A stretch of 39,195 nt of DNA from an uncultured Prevotella sp. (GTDB lineage Bacteria; Bacteroidota; Bacteroidia; Bacteroidales; Bacteroidaceae), in assembly GCA_900322035.1 (NCBI GenBank), contig ONYL01000033.1, forward strand, positions 1-39,195, written 5' to 3'. Shown piece by piece: positions 7,886 to 15,607 of this stretch. The translations under genes were made by a program, and so were the position numbers. How positions within the stretch are numbered: the stretch's first letter is position 1; every line of letters begins with the position of its first letter. The notes below the pieces were generated by a model. It did no database searches, had not been told where the DNA came from, and was given only the letters and a program-made list of their open reading frames with translations.

Positions 7886-8116
7886 TTACTTCCATTGGTT
7901 GACGCGATGCAGGCGCTCAGCCATTTGCAAGAGTTCGTCAAACATTTTCTTGCGACTCTCGGGGAATGTCCCCTGATTCACTTCTTTTCGATTGTACTTC
8001 AGCCAATTCACGAGGTTACGCTCCTCCGGCTTATATTTTGAAGGCCTGCGTCCATGGTCTGCCATGAAGTTCATGTAGCTTTGCCACATGCTTATCCATC
8101 TTTCGTCGTGCGTCAT
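7886..8116 (-). CDS. Small helicase-associated-domain-like protein
   Basis: 76-aa basic protein beginning MTHDERWISMWQSYMNFMADHGRRPSKY. The W-x3-Y-x3-M-x2-H-G-R-x-P-S core followed by LVNWLKYNRKEV resembles one repeat of the 'helicase associated' (HA) domain found in tandem in Bacteroidetes helicases. Here it is a single free-standing copy. I chose the ATG at 8116; the frame opens at 8179, but the minus-strand -7 box at 8177-8184 would overlap a start there. A DNA- or RNA-binding role is a guess from the family. It is divergent from the transpeptidase gene, and the two -7 boxes are about 55 bp apart. Confidence 0.7.
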   Translation of the reverse strand: MTHDERWISMWQSYMNFMADHGRRPSKYKPEERNLVNWLKYNRKEVNQGTFPESRKKMFDELLQMAERLHRVNQWK

Positions 8117-8176
8117 AGTTGACTTTATTTCATTAATATGATGAGGCAGACGGTCACATCTCCCCAAAAGCATTTG

Positions 8177-8184
8177 CAAAGATA
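8177..8184 (-). promoter_or_regulatory. -7 box (TATCTTTG) for the HA-domain-like gene
   Basis: TATCTTTG on the minus strand. Its position sets the downstream ATG at 8116 as the start. Confidence 0.65.
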
Positions 8185-8239
8185 CTATATTTTAATGAAA
8201 TGGATAGCCTCTGAGGACCAGATTGTGAAAATAAAATAG

Positions 8240-8247
8240 TACCTTTG
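8240..8247 (+). promoter_or_regulatory. -7 box (TACCTTTG) for the transpeptidase-muramidase pair
   Basis: Matches TAnnTTTG, 36 bp upstream of the ATG at 8284. Confidence 0.65.
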
Positions 8248-8283
8248 CAATCTCACGTACACAGCTGTAGGTAAAAAAGACTT

Positions 8284-9396
8284 ATGAAAACTATTCTATC
8301 ACTTCTCTTATTATTAGTAAATATATCCACAGCCACGGCACAACAGCCCGACGGTGATCACCTGACCGTGCGTCCCCTCCTGCAGGATATGGGACAAAAG
8401 TTGTTGACTGGGAAAACAGGAAGCATCATTGCCATCGATCCGGAAACGGGAAAGATTCTCTGTCTGGCAACGCATTCCCCGGAAGGTCCCGACACCCAAT
8501 TGGCCATTGCTACAGCCTATGCCCCCGGCTCTACGATCAAGACAGCCCAGGCTTTGACACTGCTCTCTATGGGACTCATCGACGAGAACACGCGAGTGGC
8601 CTGCTATGGTGCCTTCCGCGACGGCAATATTCGTGTCAGATGTCACCATCACCCTTCTCCTTTAGGACTTGTGCAGGCCCTTGCTTTGTCGTGCAACACA
8701 TGGTTTCTCTCCCAATTTATGACCATGCTCAACGACCGATTTCTTTTTGATGACAAATACGATGCCATCACCCAGTGGCACGACTACATGCAAAGCATGG
8801 GACTGGGCGGACCGCTCGGTATAGACATTCCCAACGAGAAAGGAGGCCTGTTGCCCAACGTGGGCTATCTGTCGCGGCGCTACCCCAAGGGATGGAACGC
8901 CCGCACCATCATGTGGACGGGCATGGGACAGGGCGACATCACAACCACACCTCTGCAGTTGGCCAATCTCGCTGCTTCGATAGCCAACCGCGGATGGTAC
9001 ATCACGCCACACATACACGACCACGCCTCACAAAGCTACACCGAACAGCACTGGACCAAAGTGGATCCCAATGCCTATCCTTTGGTGATTAAGGGGATGC
9101 GACAAGCGGTATTGAGCGGCACCTGTACGGCTCTGAAAGCTTGTTCGTTTCCGGTTTGCGGCAAGACTGGAACCGTAGAGAATCCGGGGCCGGACCACTC
9201 GGTATTCATAGGATTCGCGCCCATGGAGAATCCTAAGATCGCAATTGCCGTATTCGTTGAGCACGGAGGATTCGGGGCTGATCTCGCCGCCCCGATGGCA
9301 TCGGTGATGCTGGAATTGTATCTCAAGGGTAAGCTCACACCGGCCTTGCAGCAGAGGGCCAAAAGACTGGAAGAGAAAACTGTTATAGGGAAATGA
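8284..9396 (+). CDS. Exported stand-alone penicillin-binding transpeptidase domain
   Basis: 370 aa with an N-terminal cleavable signal peptide (cleavage likely after ATA at residue 19) followed directly by a class B PBP transpeptidase domain. All catalytic motifs are intact: S83-T-I-K86, S136-C-N138 and K294-T-G296. It aligns with residues from about 248 onward of the PBP2 encoded at 18729-20579 (shared APGST/PPGST-x-K, CHxHPSPL, SCN, CGKTGT and HSVF-x-GFAPM blocks). It lacks the membrane anchor and dimerisation pedestal and is shorter by about 25 residues before the Ser-x-x-Lys motif. Peptide cross-linking or carboxypeptidase activity in the periplasm is expected from the motifs; the actual role is unknown. 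Its stop overlaps the start of the GH25 gene (ATGA), so the two are translationally coupled. Confidence 0.9.
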   Translation: MKTILSLLLLLVNISTATAQQPDGDHLTVRPLLQDMGQKLLTGKTGSIIAIDPETGKILCLATHSPEGPDTQLAIATAYAPGSTIKTAQALTLLSMGLIDENTRVACYGAFRDGNIRVRCHHHPSPLGLVQALALSCNTWFLSQFMTMLNDRFLFDDKYDAITQWHDYMQSMGLGGPLGIDIPNEKGGLLPNVGYLSRRYPKGWNARTIMWTGMGQGDITTTPLQLANLAASIANRGWYITPHIHDHASQSYTEQHWTKVDPNAYPLVIKGMRQAVLSGTCTALKACSFPVCGKTGTVENPGPDHSVFIGFAPMENPKIAIAVFVEHGGFGADLAAPMASVMLELYLKGKLTPALQQRAKRLEEKTVIGK

Positions 9397-10139
9397 GAAA
9401 GCAGGCATTCATCCTTATCCTTGCCGCCCTCCTATTGGTCCTGGCCGGAGCCACTGCCGCCGAAATGTCGAAGGGCAAGAAAAAACAAGCCACGACGCAG
9501 TGGTTTCATGGCATTGACGTGTCGCATCATCAAGGCCGCATCAACTGGAAACGTGTGGCCCGTGGCGGCGAGGTTCAGTTTGTCTACATCAAAGCCACAC
9601 AAGGCTCAACCATTGTTGACGACCGATATGCCTACAATTTGCGAGAGGCCCGTCGCAACGGCATTTTGTGCGGATCATACCTCTACCTCTCTTCCTACTC
9701 CACCATTGAGCAACAATTTGCAGCCTTCAAGAAGGTAGCGAAAAAATCCAAGCAAGATTTGCGCCCCGTGATAGACGTGGAACGCGAGGCCATGCGCTGC
9801 TGGACCCCAAAAGAGGTAAGGCGCAACTTGAAAAAAATGATCCGACTCATCACCGACTACTACGGCCAGTCGCCCATCATTTATTCTCAATACAAATACT
9901 ATAATGAAGTCCTTGCCCCCACGTTCAACAAATATTATCTCTTCATAGCCAAATACAGCAAAGGCTGCCCCACGCTAAAGGGAGGCGGCAAGGTAAACAT
10001 TTGGCAATTCTCAGAGCGAGGTTCGGTGAATGGCATCCCCACACGTGTCGATCTCAACCGCTGCGTGAACGGGATGACCATAGACAAATTGAAAATCAAT
10101 TCATCATTCAAAGCGGGCCATTCGTCCGTCAATGAATGA
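9393..10139 (+). CDS. Exported GH25 muramidase (lysozyme)
   Basis: 248 aa: a signal peptide or anchor (residues 1-23), a short basic linker (K-rich, 27-33), then a GH25 domain from residue 38. The signature G-I-D42-V-S-H-H-Q-G and the catalytic D128-V-E130 pair (PVIDVERE) are present, and WQFSERGSVNGIPTRVDLNRC closes the barrel. GH25 enzymes hydrolyse the MurNAc-beta-1,4-GlcNAc bond of peptidoglycan. The basic C-terminal tail past residue 235 is not part of the domain. The ATG overlaps the stop of the transpeptidase gene by four bases, so the products are made together. Cell-wall remodelling is the likely shared task; defence against other bacteria is less likely without a secretion system nearby. 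Confidence 0.92.
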   Translation: MRKQAFILILAALLLVLAGATAAEMSKGKKKQATTQWFHGIDVSHHQGRINWKRVARGGEVQFVYIKATQGSTIVDDRYAYNLREARRNGILCGSYLYLSSYSTIEQQFAAFKKVAKKSKQDLRPVIDVEREAMRCWTPKEVRRNLKKMIRLITDYYGQSPIIYSQYKYYNEVLAPTFNKYYLFIAKYSKGCPTLKGGGKVNIWQFSERGSVNGIPTRVDLNRCVNGMTIDKLKINSSFKAGHSSVNE

Positions 10140-10205
10140 TGAATTGTTTTCGTTCTGCAAGGAATTATGAATTATCGGGGTGCGCAGCCCATTATGCATT
10201 GTTCA

Positions 10206-11576
10206 TTATGCATGATTAGAGATGTTTGCTTCCTCAAGTCCATAATGTTTTTTCCGGTCTACAAAGAGCAAGACAACAGCGATGACAACAGCAGCCAGAC
10301 CGAAAGCTGCGAATATCCATTGGGTACGCGTGAAATCGGGCACCCCGGCTGTAGTATCACTCTTCAACACATCACCCACCATCATCGGCACGAGCATCAG
10401 ACCAATATTCTGTATGTAATAGATGATGCTGTAGGCCGTGCCCAACTCCTTGAGTGGGATAATTTTTGGCACCGACGGCCACATGGCACTTGGCACCAGC
10501 GAAAAGGCAACACCCAACACCACCATCAGCACGATGGCCATGCTGCCGCTCCACTCGATGGGCAATGCAAAGCAAATATGAATCGCCGTGAGCAGGGCTG
10601 ATCCTATCAGCATCAGCGTCGCGCCACGACCAATACGGTCGTAGAGCATGCCAAAGACAGGGGTGAGCACGATGCTACCATAGGGGATGATGCTCACGAG
10701 CCAGCCCGCCGAAACCGGATCGGCATGATAACGGCTGATCAGCAGATCGGTGGCAAACTTCATGAAAGGACGGATGCTGCTGTAATAGCTCACACAGAGC
10801 AGCGCAATGAGCCAAAAGCCAGGATTGCGCAGCAAGGCCGTGAAATCGTGCCAGCGGAAAGGCTCGCTGTTGTCGGCTGGTCCGGTGAAGTTCTCAGCCC
10901 CGCTTTCGTCGAAATGCTTGTCGGCAAAGCAATATCCAACAAAGACGGCAAAGCCCACGAGCAACAGCAAGGTGCCGACAATAATAGGCGACGGCAGGCC
11001 CCAGGTCTGCGCGATGAGCGGACTAAGGCTCAGTGCCGATGCCGTTCCCAGACGGGCCATGGCCACCTGCACGCCCATGGCCGAAGCCAGTTCCTTGCCT
11101 TTAAACCATTTGGTGACGATCTTCGATACCGTGATGCCTGTGATGTCGCAGCCCATGCCAAAGAGGCCGAAGCCCAAGGCGGCAATGAGCACCTGCGTCT
11201 TGAGTTGCTGGGGAATGATGCCGAAGAGCGTGAAGGGTATATCCACCATGGAAGTGGGATCGACATGGGTGACGGCCCAAGCATTGACGCATGCGCCGAG
11301 AAACATTGAGCCCGTGGCGAGAAGACCCGTGATGCGGATGCCGCAACGGTCGAGGATGATACCCCCAAAGAAGAGCATCATAAAAAAGATATTGAAGATG
11401 CTGTAGCTGCCGGCATAGAATCCGTATTCTGCGGAAGTCCAGGCCATGCCGCCTTCCGACAGCGGAGCCCTAAGCTGGGTGGAGACGGGCGAGACGATGT
11501 CCCAAAACACATAGCCCATCATCATGACGAAAGAAACGGCGAAGAGTACCGCCCAACGTTTTGATTTCGGTGACAT
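10206..11576 (-). CDS. MFS transporter, distal copy of a tandem pair
   Basis: 456-aa inner-membrane protein with about 12 hydrophobic segments. The N-half loop G-G-I-I-L-D-R-C-G-I-R corresponds to the MFS signature between helices 2 and 3. It is a clear paralogue of the product of the next gene upstream (11708-13123): both share LVPxAMWPSVPK, LGxAYxxIxxIQNIGL and a terminal YGLEEPN/YGLEEAN motif. The AMWPSVPK-(x)n-LGTAY block recalls MFSD1-like transporters, some of which move dipeptides, but this is weak and the substrate is unknown. An intrinsic terminator between the pair ends only about 35 bp before this start codon, so its transcription probably depends on read-through or a very compact promoter. 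Confidence 0.88.
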   Translation of the reverse strand: MSPKSKRWAVLFAVSFVMMMGYVFWDIVSPVSTQLRAPLSEGGMAWTSAEYGFYAGSYSIFNIFFMMLFFGGIILDRCGIRITGLLATGSMFLGACVNAWAVTHVDPTSMVDIPFTLFGIIPQQLKTQVLIAALGFGLFGMGCDITGITVSKIVTKWFKGKELASAMGVQVAMARLGTASALSLSPLIAQTWGLPSPIIVGTLLLLVGFAVFVGYCFADKHFDESGAENFTGPADNSEPFRWHDFTALLRNPGFWLIALLCVSYYSSIRPFMKFATDLLISRYHADPVSAGWLVSIIPYGSIVLTPVFGMLYDRIGRGATLMLIGSALLTAIHICFALPIEWSGSMAIVLMVVLGVAFSLVPSAMWPSVPKIIPLKELGTAYSIIYYIQNIGLMLVPMMVGDVLKSDTTAGVPDFTRTQWIFAAFGLAAVVIAVVLLFVDRKKHYGLEEANISNHA

Positions 11577-11599
11577 GAGTAGAGTATTTATTTGCCTTC

Positions 11600-11647
11600 A
11601 AAAAACGAAAGAGGCCACCCACTCCCATCGTTTGAGTGTGTAGCCTC
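11600..11647 (-). terminator. Intrinsic terminator between the two MFS genes
   Basis: A 14-bp stem with two mismatches (11611-11624 with 11634-11647) is followed, read on the minus strand, by TTTCGTTTTTTG. It lies downstream of the 11708-13123 gene and about 35 bp upstream of the next start codon, so it could also act as an attenuator. Confidence 0.8.
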
Positions 11648-11707
11648 TTCCGCGATTCATTACATACTAATTAAATATGTTCAACTGATCCGTCTAAAAG
11701 GAAAGTA

Positions 11708-13123
11708 TCAATCTTTGATATTGGGTTCCTCCAGGCCATACCCGCCTTTCTTGTCGAGCAGTTTCAGATAGAGCCCCAAGATGAGGGCCAGCACGCCAAG
11801 ACTGGCGAAGAGGCACATAGGAACAGTATAATCGAGCTTGGTAGGATCGGTGACGCCGGGGTTGCAGGCAGCCAACACACTACCGATAATCATCGGGAAG
11901 GCATAGAGTCCGATGTTCTGAATCCAGAATATCAGGGCGTAGGCACTGCCGAGCAGTTTGTTGTCGATGAGTTTCGGCACAGAGGGCCACATGGCGGCAG
12001 GTACCAGCGAGAAGGAGATACCCAAAAGGATGATGGCAATGTAGGTGATGACGACCGACTGGGTGGCTGGAACAACGAAGGCAAACGTCAGGTGGCAAGC
12101 AATCATCAGAATGGCACCGAGAATCATCATCGTGGCACCCTTGCCCTTATGGTCGAGATAGTTGCCCAAGAACGGGGTGATGGCGGCAGCGCCCAAGGGG
12201 AAGACGAAGAACACCAGACCAGCTTGAGAGGCCGTGAAGCCTAAGTCGCACTGCAGCATGTTGATAGCATACTTCTGGAAGGGGAAGATAGCCGAATAGT
12301 AGAGCACGCAGAGCAGGGCTACGATCCAGAACATTCTCAACGAGAGGATCTTGCCGATGTCCTTCACCTTGAAAGGTTCGTCTTTCTCTTCGGTAGCACC
12401 TTGGGCATCGAGTTTCTTGTCCATGAATCCATAGGTGATGAAGCACATCAGACCGATGCAAAGCAATGCGAGCGAGAATGCCACAGGGCGGGAAACGCTA
12501 ACGGGAGTGATATTTGCCAGCACCGGTGCACCGAGCATTACTACTGCCACACCCACGCGGGCGATGGCCATCTCTACACCCATGGCCAAAGCCATCTCGT
12601 GGCCAGTAAACCATTTCACAATACCGCGGCTCACAGTGATACCTGCCATCTCTGTACCGCAACCGAAGATCATGAATCCGATAGCGGCCAACTTGGCTGA
12701 TGCAGGCATACCCTCATACCAGGGCGTGACGTTCCACCAAGAACTGGGCAGGTTGAGGATGCCGTCCATGAAACTCTTCAGACCGCTCGTCTCGAAAGAG
12801 TCGGTCACGGCATACCAGTTGAGGGCAGCGCCTAACACCATGACAGAACCAGAGAGAATGGCGGTGAAGCGGACTCCCATCTTGTCGAGGATGATACCAG
12901 CGAAGATGAGAAAGAACACAAACACGTTGAGGAAGGGCTCGGAGCCGGCATAGTGGCCAAAAGCCACGGAGTCCCATCCACGCTGGGTTTGAAGAAGGTC
13001 TTTCAACGGCGACAGAATGTCAACGAAGATGTAACCGAAGAACATGGCCGAAGCCAATAGCACGAGCGCCGTCCACCGCCATGCAGCGGAGTCGCTCAGT
13101 TTCTTTTGAAATGTCTCTACCAT
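11708..13123 (-). CDS. MFS transporter, proximal copy of a tandem pair
   Basis: 471-aa inner-membrane protein with about 12 hydrophobic segments and the MFS helix 2-3 loop G-I-I-L-D-K-M-G-V-R. The second half carries SLVPAAMWPSVPKLIDNKLLGSAYALIFWIQNIGL, shared with the paralogue downstream. A periplasmic insertion of about 45 residues (SFETSGLKSFMDGILNLPSSWWNVTPW) is longer here than in the paralogue. The pair probably arose by duplication. The substrate is unknown. The upstream region has no perfect TAnnTTTG box; TACCTTGT on the minus strand at 13169-13176 is the nearest match. An intrinsic terminator follows the gene. Confidence 0.88.
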   Translation of the reverse strand: MVETFQKKLSDSAAWRWTALVLLASAMFFGYIFVDILSPLKDLLQTQRGWDSVAFGHYAGSEPFLNVFVFFLIFAGIILDKMGVRFTAILSGSVMVLGAALNWYAVTDSFETSGLKSFMDGILNLPSSWWNVTPWYEGMPASAKLAAIGFMIFGCGTEMAGITVSRGIVKWFTGHEMALAMGVEMAIARVGVAVVMLGAPVLANITPVSVSRPVAFSLALLCIGLMCFITYGFMDKKLDAQGATEEKDEPFKVKDIGKILSLRMFWIVALLCVLYYSAIFPFQKYAINMLQCDLGFTASQAGLVFFVFPLGAAAITPFLGNYLDHKGKGATMMILGAILMIACHLTFAFVVPATQSVVITYIAIILLGISFSLVPAAMWPSVPKLIDNKLLGSAYALIFWIQNIGLYAFPMIIGSVLAACNPGVTDPTKLDYTVPMCLFASLGVLALILGLYLKLLDKKGGYGLEEPNIKD

Positions 13124-13229
13124 TGCTTATTTGTTTATTGTTGTGTCTGTTTTAATTTGAGGGTTACAAGGTAGTTAAACTTGGCTTTTCCCCCAAAATG
13201 TTTATGAATCGGGGGCTTTCGCTGCAAAA

Positions 13230-13267
13230 TTAATAAAAATATTGTTTTCAACAAATATTTTTATTAA
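13230..13267. repeat. AT-rich inverted repeat
   Basis: Fourteen-bp perfect arms TTAATAAAAATATT (13230-13243) and AATATTTTTATTAA (13254-13267) with a 10-base loop. It lies about 105 bp upstream of the MFS start codon on the minus strand and could be a regulatory site or an upstream AT-rich element. Confidence 0.7.
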
Positions 13268-13418
13268 TTAATGCATTTACACGAAGGTATTAGATACAAT
13301 AAGTTCCTCAAGTCGCTAACTTGTATCTCTGAGTTGGTAATAGTTTTATTTAATCGTTAGGCTTGTGAGCGCGAATCATAAGCTTCGAAGATATTTCATT
13401 GCGACAGGTTAACCACAA

Positions 13419-13500
13419 AGTGTGGCGGTAGCGATCCAACTGTGTGGCGGTAGCCATCCAACAATACGTCAGTTGCCACACAACAACGTGTCAGTGGGCG
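13419..13500. repeat. Degenerate 22-bp-period tandem repeat upstream of umuD
   Basis: Units start at 13419, 13441 and 13463, with a decayed fourth at 13485. Units 1 and 2 share GTGTGGCGGTAGC then G or C then ATCCAAC. Unit 3 keeps the closing CAAC in register. The period equals that of the repeat at 369-478, and both carry a GGCGG core, although the remaining bases differ. Confidence 0.65.
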
Positions 13501-13679
13501 CGAAAGAGACTTAAACAAAGAATAGGGATATTTTAGAATACTATACATCAGTTAGGATATGGATAAAAGAAATGACGAAATCAGGAAAAGAAACGTGGCC
13601 TTCGCCACGGATCGCGGACAGTTGGCCCAAGCGCGCAGTTTTGTATGCTTTACGTGGGGTCAGATTCACAAAAAAACAT

Positions 13680-13687
13680 TACCTTTG
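13680..13687 (+). promoter_or_regulatory. -7 box (TACCTTTG) for umuDC
   Basis: Matches TAnnTTTG only 13 bp before the ATG at 13700, giving an almost leaderless transcript. It excludes the longer open frame from 13559 as the real start. No obvious LexA-type palindrome is visible nearby. Confidence 0.7.
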
Positions 13688-13699
13688 CAGCATAGGAAT

Positions 13700-14128
13700 A
13701 TGAAAATCATAAAAGGAGACTTTAGCCGTGAGCTGGCATTACAGCTCTCACCGTCGATCAAGGCCGGATTTCCCAGCCCTGCCGAGGACTACATGCACGA
13801 CACGATCGACTTCAACCGCGACATCATCAAGAATCCCGAGGCTACCTTCTACGGCATGGTGTCGGGCGACTCGATGATCGACGCAGGCATCAACGACGGC
13901 GACATCGCCGTGATCGACCGCTCGGTAGAGCCCGCCAACGGCGATATCATCGTGGCCTTCGTCAACGAGGAATTCACCATCAAATATCTCGACCTCACCC
14001 ACCGAGAGGAAGGCTACATCGAACTGCGTCCGGCCAACAAGAACTATAAGCCCATACGCATCGACAGCCTCGACGACTTCAAGGTGTGGGGCGTGGTGGT
14101 ATGGACCATCAAAAAGTGGAAACGATAA
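13700..14128 (+). CDS. umuD: UmuD-like self-cleaving SOS protein (S24/LexA-type peptidase)
   Basis: 142 aa. The Ser-Lys dyad is S58 (in GDSM) and K95 (in FTIKYL), close to S60 and K97 of E. coli UmuD. The expected self-cleavage site is A22-G23 in KAGFPSPAEDY, aligning with the Cys-Gly site of UmuD. The length matches the family. RecA-stimulated cleavage yields UmuD', which joins UmuC as translesion polymerase V. The start is set by the -7 box at 13680-13687; the upstream in-frame extension of 47 codons would overlap the promoter. umuC begins immediately after the stop codon, so the two are translated as a pair. Confidence 0.93.
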   Translation: MKIIKGDFSRELALQLSPSIKAGFPSPAEDYMHDTIDFNRDIIKNPEATFYGMVSGDSMIDAGINDGDIAVIDRSVEPANGDIIVAFVNEEFTIKYLDLTHREEGYIELRPANKNYKPIRIDSLDDFKVWGVVVWTIKKWKR

Positions 14129-15412
14129 GTGAAGTATTACGCCATCTGCGATTGCGACAACTGCTACGTGAGTTGTGAGCGGGTGTTCCGCCCCGACCTC
14201 GAAGGCAAGCCCGTTGTTGTGCTGAGCAACAACGACGGCTGCGTCGTGGCCCGCAGCACGGAGGCCAAACGACTCGGCATCAAGGCCGGTACGCCCTACT
14301 ATCAGTTGGCATCGCTCTTTCCTGGCGTGAAGATTGCCGTTTTTTCCAGCAACTACGAACTCTACGGCGAGATCACGGGCCGCGTGATGAGCATTATCCG
14401 CCAGATGGCTCCCCAATGCTTCCGTTACAGCATCGACGAGGCCTTCTGCATTCTCGACGGTTTCACCACAGAGCAGCTCTCAGCCTGGGGCCATGAGCTT
14501 CACGCCCGCATACTCCGCGACGTGGGCATGCCGCTCAGCATCGGTATCGCGCCCACGAAGACGCTGGCAAAGATGGCCAGCCACTACGCAAAACATTATC
14601 GGGGCTACCATCACGTGTGTCTCATCGACAATGACGAAAAGCGGCAGAAAGCCCTGCAGCTCTACCCCATCGACGAGGTGTGGGGCATAGGGCGCCGCTA
14701 CTGCAAGCGCCTGGCCGACATGCAGGTGAAGACGGCCTGGGACTTTGCCCGCCACAACCGCGACTGGCTGCGGCTTACCTTCCGCAACATCGTCATCGAG
14801 CGAACCTGGCGTGAGCTCAATGGCGAGGATTGCGTGCCCGACGAACAGGTGACATGGCGGCGCAACATGTGCGTCAGCCGGTCGTTCGACGGCATGATCA
14901 CCGACCGCCGCCTCCTCGCCACCCATATTGCCAACTTTGCCGCCCACTGTGCCGAAAAGCTACGGCGGCAAGGTACATTGGCCTCCGTGGTGGGCGTGTT
15001 CATCGACACCAACCACTTCCGCGACGACCTGCCGCAATACTGGAACATGACCGACGTGGCTCTCACCACACCCACCGACTCCACAATGGTGATCGTGAAG
15101 GCGGCCGACAAGTGCCTGACCCGCCTCTTTCGCACTGGTTACCACTACAAGCGGGCCGGCGTGATCGTCATGGGCATCACGCTGCGCCGGCCCCTGCAAC
15201 TCAACATGTTTGACGACAGTCCGGCACAAAGAAGCCGGACGGCACAGCTCAACCAGGCCATCGACCGCATCAACAAGATAAACGGGCCCGAAACGATCAT
15301 CATGGCTGCCCAGCAATATCCGGGCGGAAAGAATTTCTCCGAGGTGATCAAGCACGATTTCAAGAGCAAGAACCCTACGACAAGGTGGAGCGACATCATC
15401 CGCCTGAAATAA
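14129..15412 (+). CDS. umuC: UmuC-like Y-family DNA polymerase
   Basis: 427 aa, the normal length. Residues 1-110 hold the Y-family palm: [14 protein letters not shown] with the first catalytic Asp and YSIDEAF (about residues 100-106) with the Asp-Glu pair. The helix-hairpin-helix region ([15 protein letters not shown], about 176-190) and little-finger domain ([10 protein letters not shown] onward) follow. It copies damaged DNA as polymerase V with cleaved UmuD. The start codon is GTG, placed directly after the umuD TAA with no gap. The C-terminal DUF4113-like tail ending [26 protein letters not shown] is typical of UmuC. Confidence 0.94.
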   Translation: MKYYAICDCDNCYVSCERVFRPDLEGKPVVVLSNNDGCVVARSTEAKRLGIKAGTPYYQLASLFPGVKIAVFSSNYELYGEITGRVMSIIRQMAPQCFRYSIDEAFCILDGFTTEQLSAWGHELHARILRDVGMPLSIGIAPTKTLAKMASHYAKHYRGYHHVCLIDNDEKRQKALQLYPIDEVWGIGRRYCKRLADMQVKTAWDFARHNRDWLRLTFRNIVIERTWRELNGEDCVPDEQVTWRRNMCVSRSFDGMITDRRLLATHIANFAAHCAEKLRRQGTLASVVGVFIDTNHFRDDLPQYWNMTDVALTTPTDSTMVIVKAADKCLTRLFRTGYHYKRAGVIVMGITLRRPLQLNMFDDSPAQRSRTAQLNQAIDRINKINGPETIIMAAQQYPGGKNFSEVIKHDFKSKNPTTRWSDIIRLK

Positions 15413-15568
15413 TTCACGGCCTTCTCGGGTGGCACACCCTTGTGGCAGCGGTACTGGTCAAGCTGTTTTTTTGCTTCATTCTCACCACGTTGAAATGGCA
15501 TAGCTCAAGAAAATATTCTAATTTTCTTTTTTTTCTTTAATAAGTGACATTCTTTCGTTTGAATTTAC

Positions 15569-15576
15569 TAACTTTG
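15569..15576 (+). promoter_or_regulatory. -7 box (TAACTTTG) for purH and probably the mre cluster
   Basis: Matches TAnnTTTG, 32 bp upstream of the ATG at 15608. Confidence 0.65.
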
Positions 15577-15607
15577 CAACCAAATATTTTTAGCACCAAA
15601 CATATAT

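Larger units (their letters stand above)
13124..13679. other. Long intergenic region upstream of umuD
   Basis: About 550 bp between the MFS start and the umuD promoter. It holds an AT-rich inverted repeat (13230-13267), a 22-bp-period repeat (13419-13500), and an open frame from 13559 in frame with umuD. That in-frame extension spans the umuD promoter and does not look like protein, so I treat it as non-coding. Confidence 0.55.

Noticed and set aside
13559-13699. N-terminal extension of UmuD
   Set aside because: It would span the -7 box at 13680-13687, and the standard UmuD N-terminus begins at 13700.
15413-15480. Intrinsic terminator after umuC
   Set aside because: Only a five-bp hairpin (GGGTG-GCA-CACCC) is present, and the T-run at 15463 is too far from it.
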